In this document: in pieces, positions 21,267 to 33,219 of the stretch
Layout: every line of letters starts with the position of its first letter
Numbering within the stretch: the first letter of the stretch is position 1
NCBI GenBank assembly: GCA_036250195.1
Contig: JAVHZZ010000002.1
Location: 63,635,705-63,699,704, forward strand
Source: Mixophyes australis
Taxonomy: Eukaryota > Chordata > Amphibia > Anura > Limnodynastidae
Direction: 5' to 3'
Length of the DNA: 64,000 nucleotides
Position numbers and translations under genes: made by a program
Notes under the pieces: generated by a model
Databases searched by the model: none
Told to the model about the DNA's origin: nothing
Seen by the model: the letters and a program-made list of their open reading frames with translations, nothing else

Positions 21267-23209
21267 GGGTCTGCGCATGCGCAGCCCTTTCCTATACTTC
21301 AGTGTATGTCCCTTTAACTCAATTGGCAGATCAGGCAACACTCCCTATATTAAGCACCTGTGGTCAACACCACGTTGCCTGATCTTGGAGTCTCATTCTC
21401 CATGAGTCTCTGAAGGTGTTCCTGTATTCCTCGTGTATTCAGCGCTGCTGATTCCTGTGGTTTCCAAACCACTTCTATCTCTGTGGTTTCCAAACCACTT
21501 CTACTACTGTGGTTCCCATACCACTTCTACCATCAACTATATCATCGTGACTGTTTGCTGATTCCTATCCGCTGCCTCCGTGCACTACAGTCTTCTAAAC
21601 CACTTCAATGCTATTAGATATCATCGTGACTGTTTGCTGATTCCTATCCGCTGCCTCCGTGCACTACAGTCTTCTAAACCACTTCAACGCTATTATATAT
21701 CATTGTGACTGTTTGCTGATTCCTATCCGCTGCCTCCGTGCACTCCAGCCTTTACTTCACATCCACTCACCTGTTCATCATCAAGTCTGTGAGCTGATTC
21801 CTATCCGCTGCCTCCGTGCACTACAGTCTCCAGCTTGCAACTCGCCTGTGTTCATCATCGTGACTGTTAGCTGATTCCTATCCGCTGCCTCCGTGCACTA
21901 CAGTCTCCAGCTTGCAACTCGCCTGTGTTCATCATCGTGACTGTTAGCTGATTCCTATCCGCTGTCCCTGTGCACTGCAGCCTCATCTCAGCTCTCCTGT
22001 GTTTCCTCGAGACTGCTGCTCTCATTGCCATCCGCTACTCTTCGTGATCAACAGCTCCTGGTCTACTCTGCTCTCCCGTGTTCCATCGCTGTTGGTACCT
22101 GTTGGTTGCTACTGGTTACCTCCGTGTGCCTGCAGAGTCCTGCTGCTGCTGTCAGCGCTATCGTCCATCTACTGCTGATCCGCTCTCCACGCCTTCACGT
22201 GTCTCGCTGGTCTCTACCCTCCTGTCAGCATTGGATTCGTATATCATCAACTACTCCTCTGCTGGATCATCTCCATTCTCCTGGGTCCTCCATGAGTCCA
22301 GTTCCACGTGTTACTGATTCCTGTGGATTCGTGTCCCTGTTGGTCTACTTACCTGTGCGCTGCACCTACTAGACCGCTGCCTCATCCATCCAGGGACTTC
22401 TCATCCAGCCGGCCTCCTGCCGCTCAGGTATCGCTGCACTCCTATCTGACTGCCTGCTTCTGAACCACGGTATGCATACTTCTCATTGACTGTGCTGGTG
22501 TACTGCATATCTTGCTGGACTGTGTTGGTTCTCCTCTGGAGTCTGCTATCCGCTGAGTCTATTGCCATCATTGACTGTGTTATCTTGTGCTGGATTACTT
22601 CAAGAGACTTTCTATATTTGCAGACCTGTTCAGTCATTTATATATATTGTGCATATTACTGTGGATCGTGTATAAGGTGCCCGTGTATATCCTGTGTTGC
22701 AGTCTCTCCCCGTGCACCTCCTCACATATATATTCAGTGGTACAACTTGCTGATGACAGACCACTGATCCCTGTTTCCTGTATCACCTGTTCCAGTATCC
22801 TCTCACATAGCAGTGGTACAACTTGCTACCGCAGACCACTGACTTCCCGGATACCTCCACTTGGATTCCATTCCTTCACTCAGACAGCGGTACAACTTGC
22901 TATCCGCAGACCGCTGACTCTCATCACCTCCTTGTCTCTGTTGGACATTCCTCCTCACTATAGCAGTGGTACAACTTGCTATCGCAGACCACTGACTACC
23001 TTCACGTGCCCTTGTCCATACAGTTCCTCGTGTATTATTACCTCCATATTACCAGTGCTGCTAGTCATAGACTTTCCTGAGCATCTCATCATCTACCATT
23101 TCCTGTTCCGTGATCACCCAGCTACCAGAGTACCCTATTACCATCTACATTGCTCTGGTAAGCCTACCACCTGGTGATCCCTGGGTAAAGACTCCTAGTG
23201 CCCGTGACA
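21200..23209 (+). repeat. Chromovirus 3' LTR
   Basis: Same length as the 5' LTR, with two substitutions seen. The pol frame runs 67 bp into its start and stops at 21264-21266. Confidence 0.97.
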
Positions 23210-23214
23210 CTCTC

Positions 23215-23738
23215 TTTAAAGGAATATACACGCTCTGTTATTATCCGATTCACATAGGCATTTCTCTGGAACTCCTCGCCATGATTCAATGAGTGACTCT
23301 CCTAATATATGGATAGAGGTTGTGCATTTTAAATTTAGCTTTGTTGTATCTAGGTTATATATTTTAATATTGCCTATTTGCATGCACTCTGGCAATTCCG
23401 GACTGCATGTTACATAACAGTTGCAGCTGTAAAGTCAGTCAACCTATCTGATTATTTTTCAACTTTTGTTTTACTATCATTTTTGTCATACTGCCAATTC
23501 CTATACCAGTGCACTGGTTTTTGTGTGTTTTGTATTTTCATACATATTACCATTACAATTTTATCATATATATAATACTTTTGACATAAACCAGAGTCAC
23601 CATTTCTTTATTCCATATTTGTCCTTATGTAGGTCATACTTTGCGCAAGTGTATTCTAATTTTCATTGTTGTATGTAGGGGTGGGACACCCCTTATAACT
23701 CTGTGCAGCATTGTTGACCTATCCTAGAGCAGCGCCAT
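23215..23738. other. No gene; continuation of the Penelope-type region
   Basis: AT-rich sequence between the chromovirus and the minus-strand Penelope reverse transcriptase. It is probably the 3' part of that element, but nothing specific is recognised. Confidence 0.4.
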
Positions 23739-24353
23739 TTAAACCCCTGCATATTGTTGTAAAATAGGGTAGAACTTCTCAATGGTCCTCTTGATCACCC
23801 ATGATTTATTGTTATAATTTGAAATAAATGCTACCGGAGCTAATCTCCCTTCATCCATACTTTCAACTCTATAGTCCACTTCGCTTTTCTCCTTAACTAA
23901 TAGACTTCTTCTATCCATAGTTTTTACTTCATTTAAAGCATTTATCAGAAGGTCCTGTGGGTATCCTCTCCCTCTAAAATCATCCACCAATTCTGCTGCC
24001 TGTATCTCAAACAGGGAGTCACTGGTGCAATTTAGTCGCATCAACTGTCCTTCAGGTATATTTTTCTTCCATGCACTATGATGTGCGCTAGAGTAATAAA
24101 GGTAATTGGTGACGTCCACCTTCTTCTTATAAGTGCAGATCTCCAATATCCCATTTGGTACTTTAATCTGTAAATCTAGTAAATCCATACAAGAATCGTA
24201 ATATTTACTAACAAATTTCAAATTATAATCATTTTCATTAAGAAATGCCACAAAAGAACGTGCCCTTGCTTCTCCACCACTCCAAATAATAAATAAATCA
24301 TCAATATAACGGCCATAGAGGACCAGGTCCGTGCTCCAGTCACTACCCCACAC
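23739..24353 (-). pseudogene. Penelope-like reverse transcriptase fragment
   Basis: 204 residues. The catalytic motif YIDD is at residues 16-19 (GRYIDDLFIIW). It is followed by FVAFLNEN, LLDLQI, a YYSSAHHSAWKKNIPEGQ segment and a GRGYP motif, all in the order typical of Penelope-like enzymes. The N-terminal fingers and palm are missing and no GIY-YIG endonuclease is seen, so it is truncated. In intact elements the protein copies element RNA at the nicked target. Flanking terminal-type motifs occur at 14431 (plus) and 24850 (minus). Confidence 0.85.
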
Positions 24354-24850
24354 ATAGGGGCCACTAGGACGGATAAAGTACTGGGGATTTATCTATATTT
24401 ATACACATACAAAAGACAGCAATACATATCGCTGAGTGGATTTAATTTGTCTACCGCACACAGCAGTGGCATGTCAGCGGATCAATATACGGAGTTCAGA
24501 TATATATACAACTTTGCATCATCGGTGATCAATGTTTATGAAATCAAATAGATCAGTGCACTGATCATAAGATTATGTGATTATTTTGTATTTATTATTG
24601 TTTTTTACTTTTATGTATTAATAAATGTTTTTTTATTATATACTCTGTATTTCACAGATTTATCCCAATTGAGTGAATGTTACTCTCAGATTTTAGTTGT
24701 TAAAACAGCATCTCTCTCTCCATATATAATTGTCCTTATCTGTTAAAAACCTGGGTTGTATAACGTGCGGGGAGATATCCAGATAGGAGGAATTGCTCTA
24801 ATAGCGGTGAATCCACCAACACGTTTCATTCCTAAAGGATCTTAATCAAG
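24354..24850 (-). mobile_element. Penelope-like 5' flank with terminal motif
   Basis: Reading minus from about 24850: CTTGATTAAGATCC, a loop, then GGAATGAAACGTGTTGG. This is the same layout as at 14431-14467. It lies upstream of the reverse transcriptase in the same orientation, so it probably belongs to that element. The rest is AT-rich and non-coding. Confidence 0.5.
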
Positions 24851-24884
24851 GTAAAAGGGCAGAGATTGGTAATCAACATATCAC

Positions 24885-25377
24885 TATATGGACAAAAGTA
24901 TTTGAACACAGTTAAATTGAGGAGTTTCAAGTAATTTTGGACAATGCTATGCTTCCAACTTTGTGGCAACAGTTTGGGGAAGGCCCTTTTCTATTCCAAC
25001 ATGACTGTGCCCCAGTGCACAAAGCAAGGACTACAGAGACATGGTTTGATGATTTCAGTGTGTAGGAACTTGACTGGCCCGCACACAGCCCTGACCTCAA
25101 CCCCATTGAACACCTTTGGAATGAACTGGAACGGAGATTGTGAGCCAGGCCTTCTCATCCACCATCAGTGCCTGACCTCATAAATGCTCTACAGAATGAA
25201 TGGGCACAAATTCCCACAGAAACACTCCAACATCTTGTGGAAAGCCTTCCAAGAGTGGAAGTTGTTATTGCTGCAAAAGGGAAACCAACTCCATATTAAA
25301 GTATATGTATTTGAATACAATGTCATTACAGTCCCTGTTGGTGTAATGGTCAAGCGTCCGAATACTTTTGTCTATAA
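24885..25377 (+). mobile_element. Internally deleted Tc1 element
   Basis: Ends are inverted: left TATGGACAAAAGTATTTG, right the reverse complement of TATAGACAAAAGTATTCG. Between them only the C-terminal third of a Tc1 transposase is recognisable (remnants of the PAHSPDLNPIEHLWNEL region, frameshifted). The N-terminal DNA-binding domain is gone. This is a non-autonomous derivative about 490 bp long. Confidence 0.85.
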
Positions 25378-25379
25378 AG

Positions 25380-26120
25380 TTAGAGGCATTCATTCGGCTT
25401 CAAATTAAGTCCAGTTAACGAAATAATATTTAAACCGTTTATATGTGAAATAAAGTAAAACTGCAGAACAAAACTTCTATCTTAGTAGCACCTCACAAAA
25501 TAAATTGCAATCTAATATATAGCAGCAAGCTTTTGGCAGCTAAGTAGAGACAATTGTGAATCCATACACGAGATATATGAATTACAAGAAAGTTGCTTCA
25601 AGGCAGACAAAATTTCATAATTTAAATTGTTGTAGACAGTGCATAATAAAAAGACTAAACTAAAAGAAATATTTATGATACAATTCAATAGCCTATAACC
25701 ATTGTGACCCGAGAAGGAAAAACCTTGCTGGTGCTGTAATTGTTGTGCTGCTAATACAGATTTGGTTTAATGACCACGACCGTGATGTGAACGCTATAAT
25801 GCATACGAAAGCTGGTTAAGAAAAAAAAACAACGTTGATATATAAAACAATTCATTATATACAGTATTTCCCCTTGTAATATAGCAAGAAAAAAAACTTG
25901 CTAGTATTATAATTGGTGTTCTGCTGATACAAAATGAACACAATCGCGATCTGAGCACTATATAAATAGGGAAGCTGGTTACAAAAGAAAAACAGGAATT
26001 GGTAAACAAAAAAGAAAAACAAAAAAGAACAATAAGCCATTAACAACATTAGATATAGCGCTTTTCATTAACAAATGATTTAAACATCCATCCATTCACA
26101 GGGCACATCAATTAACACTC
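25380..26120. repeat. Diverged tandem duplication in otherwise blank sequence
   Basis: About 25712-25820 and 25885-25992 are related. They share CTTGCTGGTGCTGTAATTG or its variant, a TGCTGATACA-type block, and GAAGCTGGTTA followed by an A-rich tract. No gene is seen. Confidence 0.5.
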
Positions 26121-26122
26121 AT

Positions 26123-26601
26123 ACCACTTTCATACTGCCGCCCCTACAATATCCCGGGTTTTTGAAGCCGGGTTTTTGCAGGGGCTCGGAGCGTCCCAGC
26201 TCAGAAACACCATTCATACTGCACCTTGGAGCCGGGAATTTCCTGGGTTGACCCCATTCATACTGCACAAGTCTGTGCCCTGGCAATTTGTGGGAGTGAT
26301 CACCACAGCACTTTTCATTGGCTGAAAGCTGGAATATGGAAGAGTAAAAAAAAAATCTCTCTCTCTTTCTCTCCCTCTCCCTCTCTCCCCTATGCAACTA
26401 TGCAAAAACCCGGGTTGCACTATTCATAGTGCAGGCAACCCGGGTCCGACCCGGGAATTACCCCTCGATAAATCCCGGGTTGAAGACCCGGGTTTTTAGA
26501 CCCGGGATTTTTCACTTGTACCATTCATACTGCACCAAGACCCGGGTCGTTTGAGCTCGACCCAGGAAAAACCCGGGATTTTGGTGCAGTATGAATGGGG
26601 T
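26123..26601. mobile_element. MITE with repeated subterminal motif and CCCGGGT blocks
   Basis: The ends are inverted: ACCACTTTCATACTGC and the reverse complement of GCAGTATGAATGGGGT. They are flanked by AT on both sides, a possible 2-bp target duplication. The end motif CATTCATACTGCAC recurs internally at about 26211, 26257, 26420 (variant) and 26523, and CCCGGGT appears roughly ten times. It has no coding capacity. Confidence 0.8.
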
Positions 26602-26609
26602 ATCATATG

Positions 26610-27130
26610 CAAACTAGTTCAGAACTAACAGTATTAAGATAATGAAAACGCCAAGAGGAATGTTTACACATTGAAAGAGCTGTATTTCCTGTGATTTAGC
26701 ATCAATTAACTAGTAATGTGTCAAATGCAATGCTAATGTATACTTAGTTAAATCAATCATGCAGTAGAATGCTGTATAAAAAAAAATGATGTTTAAGGAT
26801 ATAGCAAAAAGGGGACAGATCTATATTATGTGATGTCACATTACATGGTAACATAGATCCAACGTTGCAGCTTAACATTACCATGTACTTTTGGGGTAAC
26901 TAGAGAGATAATAGAGTATACTATACATCATACCAAGAGAAGTTAGTTCTACGCTATGATGCATAGTATCATTATATCCAAGAATCAGGATCACAATTAG
27001 ATTACAATAAACACAAGATTAACTGATATACATTATTTAAACATGTAATGATAACATAAAATATGCATATCATAGAAACCATTTCATTTCAAATTCCTAG
27101 TTTAGACCATTAGGATGGAGGGTATTGAAT
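26610..27130. other. No feature recognised
   Basis: AT-rich sequence with no open frame of note and no terminal repeats seen. Confidence 0.5.
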
Positions 27131-27149
27131 AGATAGATTAGTTCATCAT

Positions 27150-27260
27150 CATCAGCATATATTTATTTATTTATATAGCGACACTAATTCCGCAGCGCTG
27201 TACAGAGAACTCACTCACATCAGTCCCTGCCCCATTGGAGTTTACAATCTAAATTCCCTA

Positions 27261-27262
<2 letters not shown>
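27150..27262 (-). repeat. L2/CR1-like LINE or SINE 3' end (minus)
   Basis: The minus strand reads GATTGTAAACTCCAATGGGG, CAGGGACTGATGTG, TGTACAGCGCTGCGGAAT and GCTATATAAATAAA, then an ATGATG-rich tail. This order is that of vertebrate L2/MIR-type 3' ends. A related plus-strand end is at 60345-60412. Confidence 0.7.

Positions 27263-27265
<3 letters not shown>

Positions 27266-27302
<37 letters not shown>
27266..27302. repeat. CA microsatellite
   Basis: About 18 CA units directly beside the LINE-type 3' end. Confidence 0.95.
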
Positions 27303-27305
<3 letters not shown>

Positions 27306-28573
27306 TTATCTGATACTGGTGCGCCCTATGCTGCAAAAAGAGAGTCAAGCTGTGCGTAAACCATTTGTATCTCACGGGACACCATATAACAATGACCTTT
27401 GCAAAAAGTACTGTAATATTATTATTATCTGGAACAGAGGTGTGCTGTGTGCTTTAGTTGCCAGAGCGGATTTTTAGTTGCAGTCTGGCCCTGCTTTGGA
27501 GCCCTCTAGGGATTTCCCTGGTGGGCCAATCCGACTAATACATTTTTGGACTCTTTTTCTTGGACTCTCCTGAGGATATGTAATTTCTGATAACGCCACC
27601 AATATTGTTAGAGCATTACAGTGGGGGGAATTCCATCACATTCCTGTTTTGCTCACACAATCATCTTGGTTGTACAGAACTTTTTTAAAAATGTCAATGC
27701 CATGCAGGATATGCTGTCTGTGTCCCGAAATATTTAGGGTCATTTTCGGGATCCTGCAACAGCATGTAGGAGAATGCAGCAGCTGAAAGAATAGAATAGA
27801 ATTTAGGGGGAATGTACTTTAGTCCATCGCAGTGGAGAATACTTTTCGTGTTGTGCAAGGTGCTGAGACCACTCGAAGTAGTCACCTCTGAGGAGAGTTC
27901 CATTTCAGCTTTAGCTAAATCCTCTTTTCTGTCTTTATATCTTCAATCACCTTCAATAAATTTAACACTAAAAAAGCCAGTAATAGATTGCATTGATGTT
28001 CTTTTTTGCAGTGATTGGAATGAGAGTGTAAATCGTAACTCTTCTCAATATTGCAAATATGTTCTCCCCATTTTTCTTTTGATTTTTTAGAAGTGCAACT
28101 TATATATTGTTTATTACATATACATTTATTAAAGTACACACATTTCTTGGTATTTTAAGTAATACATTAATTAATCTTAAACTTTTTAGCAATGGCTGTA
28201 GATATTACTTCCTTTATGCTTCAGTTTCCTGTTCTTGGCTGACTGGAAGGGAACTTGGTGTGATCATCTGCTGCTGTCACCCATCCACTTCCAGGTTTGA
28301 TGTACTGTGTGTTCAGAGATGCTATTTTGCATGCCACTGTTGTCAGGGCCGGTGCTAGGGTCCATGGCGCCCTAGGCATTTTGAAAATTCCAAGAGCTGG
28401 CATTCTCTGCGGTCGGAATGTATAGGAGCCGAGGAGCAGGCGTGTCGCCCATGTGGTCTGTTTTATTTATAGTAAGTCTGCATATCCTCTATACCGTGAT
28501 TATTGGAATCAGCTTTATTTTGTCGTAATACTGATTGTCGGAATTATCAGTATCGGTATAATGACTACCACCT
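27303..28573. other. No gene; short repeat fragments
   Basis: 27445-27505 matches the repeat at 9185-9245. 28340-28380 has CAGGGCCGGTGCTAGG followed by GGCGCCCTAGGC, a small palindromic repeat edge. No gene structure is seen. Confidence 0.5.
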
Positions 28574-29220
28574 CTTTGCCCTACCCCCATCTGCACCAGC
28601 CTCTCTGCCCTACCTCCATCTGCACCAGCCTCTCTGCCCTACCCCCATCTCCACCAGCTTCTCTGCCCTACCCCCATCTGCACCAGTCTCTCTGCCCTAC
28701 CCCCATCTCCACCAGCTTCTCTGCCCTACCCCCATCTGCACCAGCCTCTCTGCCCTACCTCCATCTGCACCAGCCTCTCTGCCCTACCCCCATCTCCACC
28801 AGCTTCTCTGCCCTACCCCCATCTGCACCAGCCTCTCTGCCCTACCTCCATCTGCACCAGCCTCTCTGCCCTACCCCCATCTCCACCAGCTTCTCTGCCC
28901 TACCCCCATCTGCACCAGTCTCTCTGCCCTACCCCCATCTGCACCAGCCTCTCTGCCCTACCCCCATCTGCACCAGCCTCTCTGCCCTACCCCCAACTGC
29001 ACCAGCCTCTCTGCTCTACCCCTATCTCCACCAGCCTCTCTGCTCTACCATCTCCACCAGCCTCTCTGCCCTACCCCCATCTGCACCAGCCTCTCTGCCC
29101 TACCCCCATCTGCACCAGCCTCTCTGCCCTTCTTTCATCTGCACCAGCCTCTCTGCCCTTTCCCCTTCTGCGCCAGCCTCTCTGCCCTTCCACTGCCTGT
29201 GCCAGTCACTCTCCTTTTAC
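28574..29220 (+). repeat. 27-bp minisatellite
   Basis: More than 20 copies of a 27-bp unit (CTCTGCCCTACCCCCATCTG plus CACCAGC). A 9-codon unit keeps the frame, so two frames stay open for over 300 codons. Copies decay toward the 3' end. I read the long open frames as repeat artefacts: there is no start context, domain or splice logic. Confidence 0.95.
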
Positions 29221-29509
29221 TGCCTGTGCCAGTCTCTTCTTCTCCTGCCTGTGCCCCATCTGTCTCCGCTTCTCCTATCTGTGCCAGTCTCTATCCCTGT
29301 TTCCTCATCTATGCCTCTGTCCCCTTCTTTGTGTGTCATTTTGAATGTGCATCTGTCTCCCCAATTATCTCACTTTCCCCCTTTGTTTCTGTCTGTCTTA
29401 ACACCCTCCTCTTCGTCTGCTGAATTTTACAATGGTGTCCTGGTGGCTGCTGATCAGAAACAATATAGACGAAAAGAGGCACAACCGTGTCCAACAACAC
29501 ATAACTGAA

Positions 29510-30026
29510 CCTCAGGATGGCAGGTATCTTCTGATTTTATTTTCTTATTTATATATACTACACCATACTATGGTGCCAGCCATGTCCTCCATGGGCTGAC
29601 ACACATCCCATTTCTAGTGGCTGACCATGTCCTTTCACACTATATCAATTTGCCGTGGGATTTGACAGAAAATCTTCACTGATTTTTTTTCGGCTAATTG
29701 ATTCTGCCCCATTGTAATTACTGGCAATAAAATCATATTTTTGTTAACATGTATCTTAATATGTGTGCTTGAAACCCCAAGTGAATTATAGCTACATTGT
29801 GTCATTTACAAACTTACTAAGATTCTGGACTGGAAAATCGGGATGCATTAGGCCATACCCTGGTTCGCCAAAAAACACAACCCAATCTGCCAATACTGTG
29901 TGAGTTTTGTAACCACCTCATCCCTTTCCGCTGACAAGAAGTGGGCCTCTACTGGGAAAATCTGAACCGTTGGTAGATAAGCATTTACAGTTAAAATCTA
30001 GAATATAATCTCCATCACATATAATC
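29510..30026. other. No feature recognised
   Basis: Unremarkable AT-rich sequence after the minisatellite. Confidence 0.5.
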
Positions 30027-30029
30027 AAT

Positions 30030-30766
30030 GGGCCTGATTTATCAAGGCACGTGTCTGCTGATTTGGAGTATAAAGTATGGAAAATCACTTTGCACATGCC
30101 CAGAATCGAGACATATGCCAGTGAATGCAGCACCGCCCGCTCCGCCTTCAAACGCAAAGGACACTTACTACGGCCAGCGATTTTGTAAAGTGAATGGGGC
30201 GTTTTGCAGTAGTCAATGTACAGTAAGGGCGTGCCAGACAAGCGCATGCAGCCATGTCCGAATCAAGCTTTGGGCATCTCAAAGTTACTTGTTTTTCTGC
30301 GGTAACGCTTGCTCAAGCTACAGGCTGGTCTAAGTACTGATCATTAGTGATGGCAGTCTTGTATGCATGCTATAACATGGGTTTGCAATCAGGAACAACT
30401 GTAAAAATGTATTTTATGCTCTCTAGACATTAAGAACATCCTAATAAATGTAATTTAATTTAATGGAAGGGGGATTATTAAAAAAACAAACACTTTTTCT
30501 TTACTGTGTTATCACTTATGCCTCTATTGTTAACAGGTGACATACTTTTAATGATTTATTTGGCAAATATATAATCCACATAGGTATTGGACGTATCCTG
30601 CAGTGACTTGTGTAATAGAACACAGCGGACCTACATCCAAATTCATCAGCACACATATCTTCAGATCTGTTTCTTGTTGAATTGGGGAGTAAGCAGAGCC
30701 GATTTACATGTGTTTTTGAACAAACGCACATTGCGCTCAGAATGCGTGTCTTGATGAATCAGGACC
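30030..30766. mobile_element. MITE with about 22-bp terminal inverted repeats
   Basis: Left GGGCCTGATTTATCAAGGCA matches the inverted right end GGTCCTGATTCATCAAGACA with three changes. AAT flanks both ends (30027-30029, 30767-30769), a possible 3-bp target duplication. There is no transposase. Similar single ends occur near 8990 and 40668. Confidence 0.75.
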
Positions 30767-30769
30767 AAT

Positions 30770-31419
30770 GACACATACACCATTGCATTATGAGATATAA
30801 ATGTATCCTGTAAAACTTGTATGGAATCACCGCAATAAAGTATTAATAACATTACTATACAACAGCTCAAACTTACTTGGGCCTTAAGATCCGCCTAGGT
30901 CAATATTAATGTAATAGCCCCATCTTCTGTCAGTATAATAGAACTGCAATGCTTATAATAAAAGCAAAAGTCTTTAGTGATTATTTTATATGTGGAATAG
31001 AGCAGCCTCTGTAAATGTAAATTACAAGGATAACAGTAGTCAGTGAAGGTCACACAGAATTATGATGTTGCTGCTGAATTCATATATATAGAACCCAAAA
31101 CTCACATATTTTGCTCTTTTTGGCCTGGAGTGGACAATTTAAATCTATGTTTGGGCCGGCTAGATGTGAATGCAGTGCAGGCCGCTTATGCAGTCTGGGT
31201 AAAAGTGGCCGCATTGCATTTTACTCAATGCAGCTGCATCATTCACTAATAGAACATTGTACTTACTACAAAGAAGACAAATTGAACACCCTGTGTCCTG
31301 CCTCCTCCTCCCCCCAGTATCCCCCCACTCCATATGATTGGGCAGCCCCAAACATAACTATATTAATCTCACTAGAAGGCTCCCATGAGATAGGGATATA
31401 AATATATAGATTGAAATAT

Positions 31420-31420
<1 letters not shown>
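30770..31420. other. No feature recognised
   Basis: Mixed sequence with no gene, ending in an AT-rich tract. Confidence 0.5.

Positions 31421-31471
<51 letters not shown>
31421..31471. repeat. TA microsatellite
   Basis: About 25 TA units. Confidence 0.95.
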
Positions 31472-31473
<2 letters not shown>

Positions 31474-31687
31474 CAAAACCATGTAGATGAAAAACTTACC
31501 AGAACTTAGTTTAAAGTGGGCTCATCAAGGAGATGATATATTAATTATACTGGTCGGCAGAAGAGCAAGGAATGCACAGCAAGAAGAAAGAAAAACTGAG
31601 AAAGAAAGAAATTACAATCACTTTTATTCAGCTAAGTGTGTGTTCAGTTTAATATAATCTTTTTCATTTTTATTATTAAAAAAAATA

Positions 31688-31755
31688 ACCTGTTTTATAT
31701 TGATAAATCTATATTGTGCTGAAAACCAGTTAAGGATGGGACGCTACTTATGGAA
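31688..31755. repeat. Dispersed repeat, partner of 1895-1963
   Basis: It shares TATTGATAAAT, GAAAAC and AAGGATGG with the copy at 1895-1963 and continues without the LTR-like block. Confidence 0.55.
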
Positions 31756-31977
31756 CAATGCTGTGAGCTTGCCCCCTGGGCTAAAAACTCTGCCAACCAG
31801 CCCCTGTCTGGAGCCCACATTAATCTAAGAGTTAGCATTGAGAACCATATTTCAATTCTGAAATATTTATTTTCTTTTGAGTAATTCACTGTGGGCGACA
31901 AGTTATGTTAGTATATGACGGCTTGGATTTGTAATGCTTTTCCTATATCAAGTTTATTTATTGAAGACATTTAAATT

Positions 31978-31978
31978 T

Positions 31979-32014
<36 letters not shown>

Positions 32015-32020
32015 TATATA
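31978..32020. repeat. TA microsatellite
   Basis: Interrupted TA run. Confidence 0.9.
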
Positions 32021-32049
32021 ATTTTGTTTTTTATTTAATACAAAAACAG

Positions 32050-32885
32050 ATATATCTAAAAACAGGATATTACTGGGCTCTAACTTTAAATATAAAAAAA
32101 ATAGTAATAAACACACAAATATATAACTACCACTCTCGTACTAGGAGGAACTGCTGCTCCTTTATAGACTTGTGTATCAATTCCTAATATAATATGCTAA
32201 ACAAAAGGAAAAAAGAAAAGCGCAAAGAACTTTCTCATTAGGATAGACACCACCTTATGCTGATTAATTTAAAACACATTTTAATAAAAACAAATTAACA
32301 ATAAACTATATATAAATAACACATTGCAACCAACAGTAAATATTCAAAGAATTACAAGCTCACTTAGTAGAACAAAAGCAAGAACCAGTCTTTTAATTAT
32401 ATTTCAATCCACCTATAGTGCATATATAGGGAAAGTTCTGCAATAATTGATGTTTCGTGTATTGACTCTGAATTGCATAATCGGTGACTAATGAAGTCAT
32501 AGAACTGTTAGAAATAATAGGCTTTTCTTATGGATCGCAATCACATTGGGGGTGGTTAGATATCAAACTGCTTATTAGAACTGGAGCCTGAATCGGGAGT
32601 CTGACTTTTACAAACTGTGATGGCGGCACCTAACACAGACAGCCACAACTGCACTGCAAGTCTGTGTCAATCGGTTGTATTCTCCTTGCGGTAGTCTTAC
32701 CCTCCTCTCTCATAGAAGTGTCTAGCACAGTCAGTATATTTCAGTCAATCCAATGATAAAAAAAAAAAACTTCCTATAAACAATCCAGTAAGTCAAAATG
32801 TTTTTGGGTCTTTGCTGATATATTTTTAGAAGCCAAACCTACGCGTTTCTCCACAATCATCTGTGGTTTCATCAGAGGAGAATGG
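32050..32885 (-). mobile_element. Penelope-like terminal remnant (minus)
   Basis: From 32876 the minus strand reads CTCTGATGAAACCAC, a loop, then TTGTGGAGAAACGCGTAGG. CTGATGA and GAAA are hammerhead core boxes separated by a stem. The remaining sequence is AT-rich and non-coding. Assignment to Penelope rests on the shared motif with 24850. Confidence 0.45.
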
Positions 32886-32939
32886 AGGAGTAGCTGATTA
32901 CACTGGAGTGGAGGAAGCAGGGGAGGGTTGGCAAATTTT

Positions 32940-33095
32940 AGCCCGGGGGCAAGACTGGACTCAGCAGCCTATTAGGAACATTTTAAAGGTAAAAAAAAAT
33001 GCAGGTGGCTCAGTTACCCAGCCCAAGGTAGCCCACTCTGGGACCGCCCAGGGGGCAGATGTCCCCCTGCCCCTGGGAGGAAGGTTACAAAGATG
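32940..33095 (+). repeat. Dispersed repeat, copy 2 of 2
   Basis: Partner of 4010-4175, with the same ordered blocks. Unclassified. Confidence 0.75.
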
Positions 33096-33219
33096 TAGAT
33101 GTTTCGCCAAGGTTATTAGCAGAGGAAGACCAAGGGTGTCTTTCCAGCCTGGCCACTGCGGCTCGGCTAATTTTGCCTATACAGACAGGATATTGGTTAT
33201 AGAACTGTTGTAGGTAATG

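Larger units (their letters stand above)
14934..23209 (+). mobile_element. Ty3/gypsy chromovirus, Tf1/sushi type, complete with TSD
   Basis: Two 2010-bp LTRs (TGTCAC...GTGACA) bound an 8276-bp element with the 5-bp target duplication CTCTC at 14929-14933 and 23210-23214. The order is 5' LTR, self-complementary primer site, gag, slippery site and pseudoknot, pol (protease, reverse transcriptase, RNase H, integrase, chromodomain), polypurine tract, 3' LTR. The LTRs differ at only two positions that I found (15343/21609 and 16300/22566), so insertion is very recent. There is no env. Pol carries a nonsense codon and a lost integrase Asp. Confidence 0.97.

Noticed and set aside
28453..29508. 351- and 306-codon open frames
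   Set aside because: Both arise from the 27-bp minisatellite, whose unit is a whole number of codons. There is no domain and no plausible gene structure.
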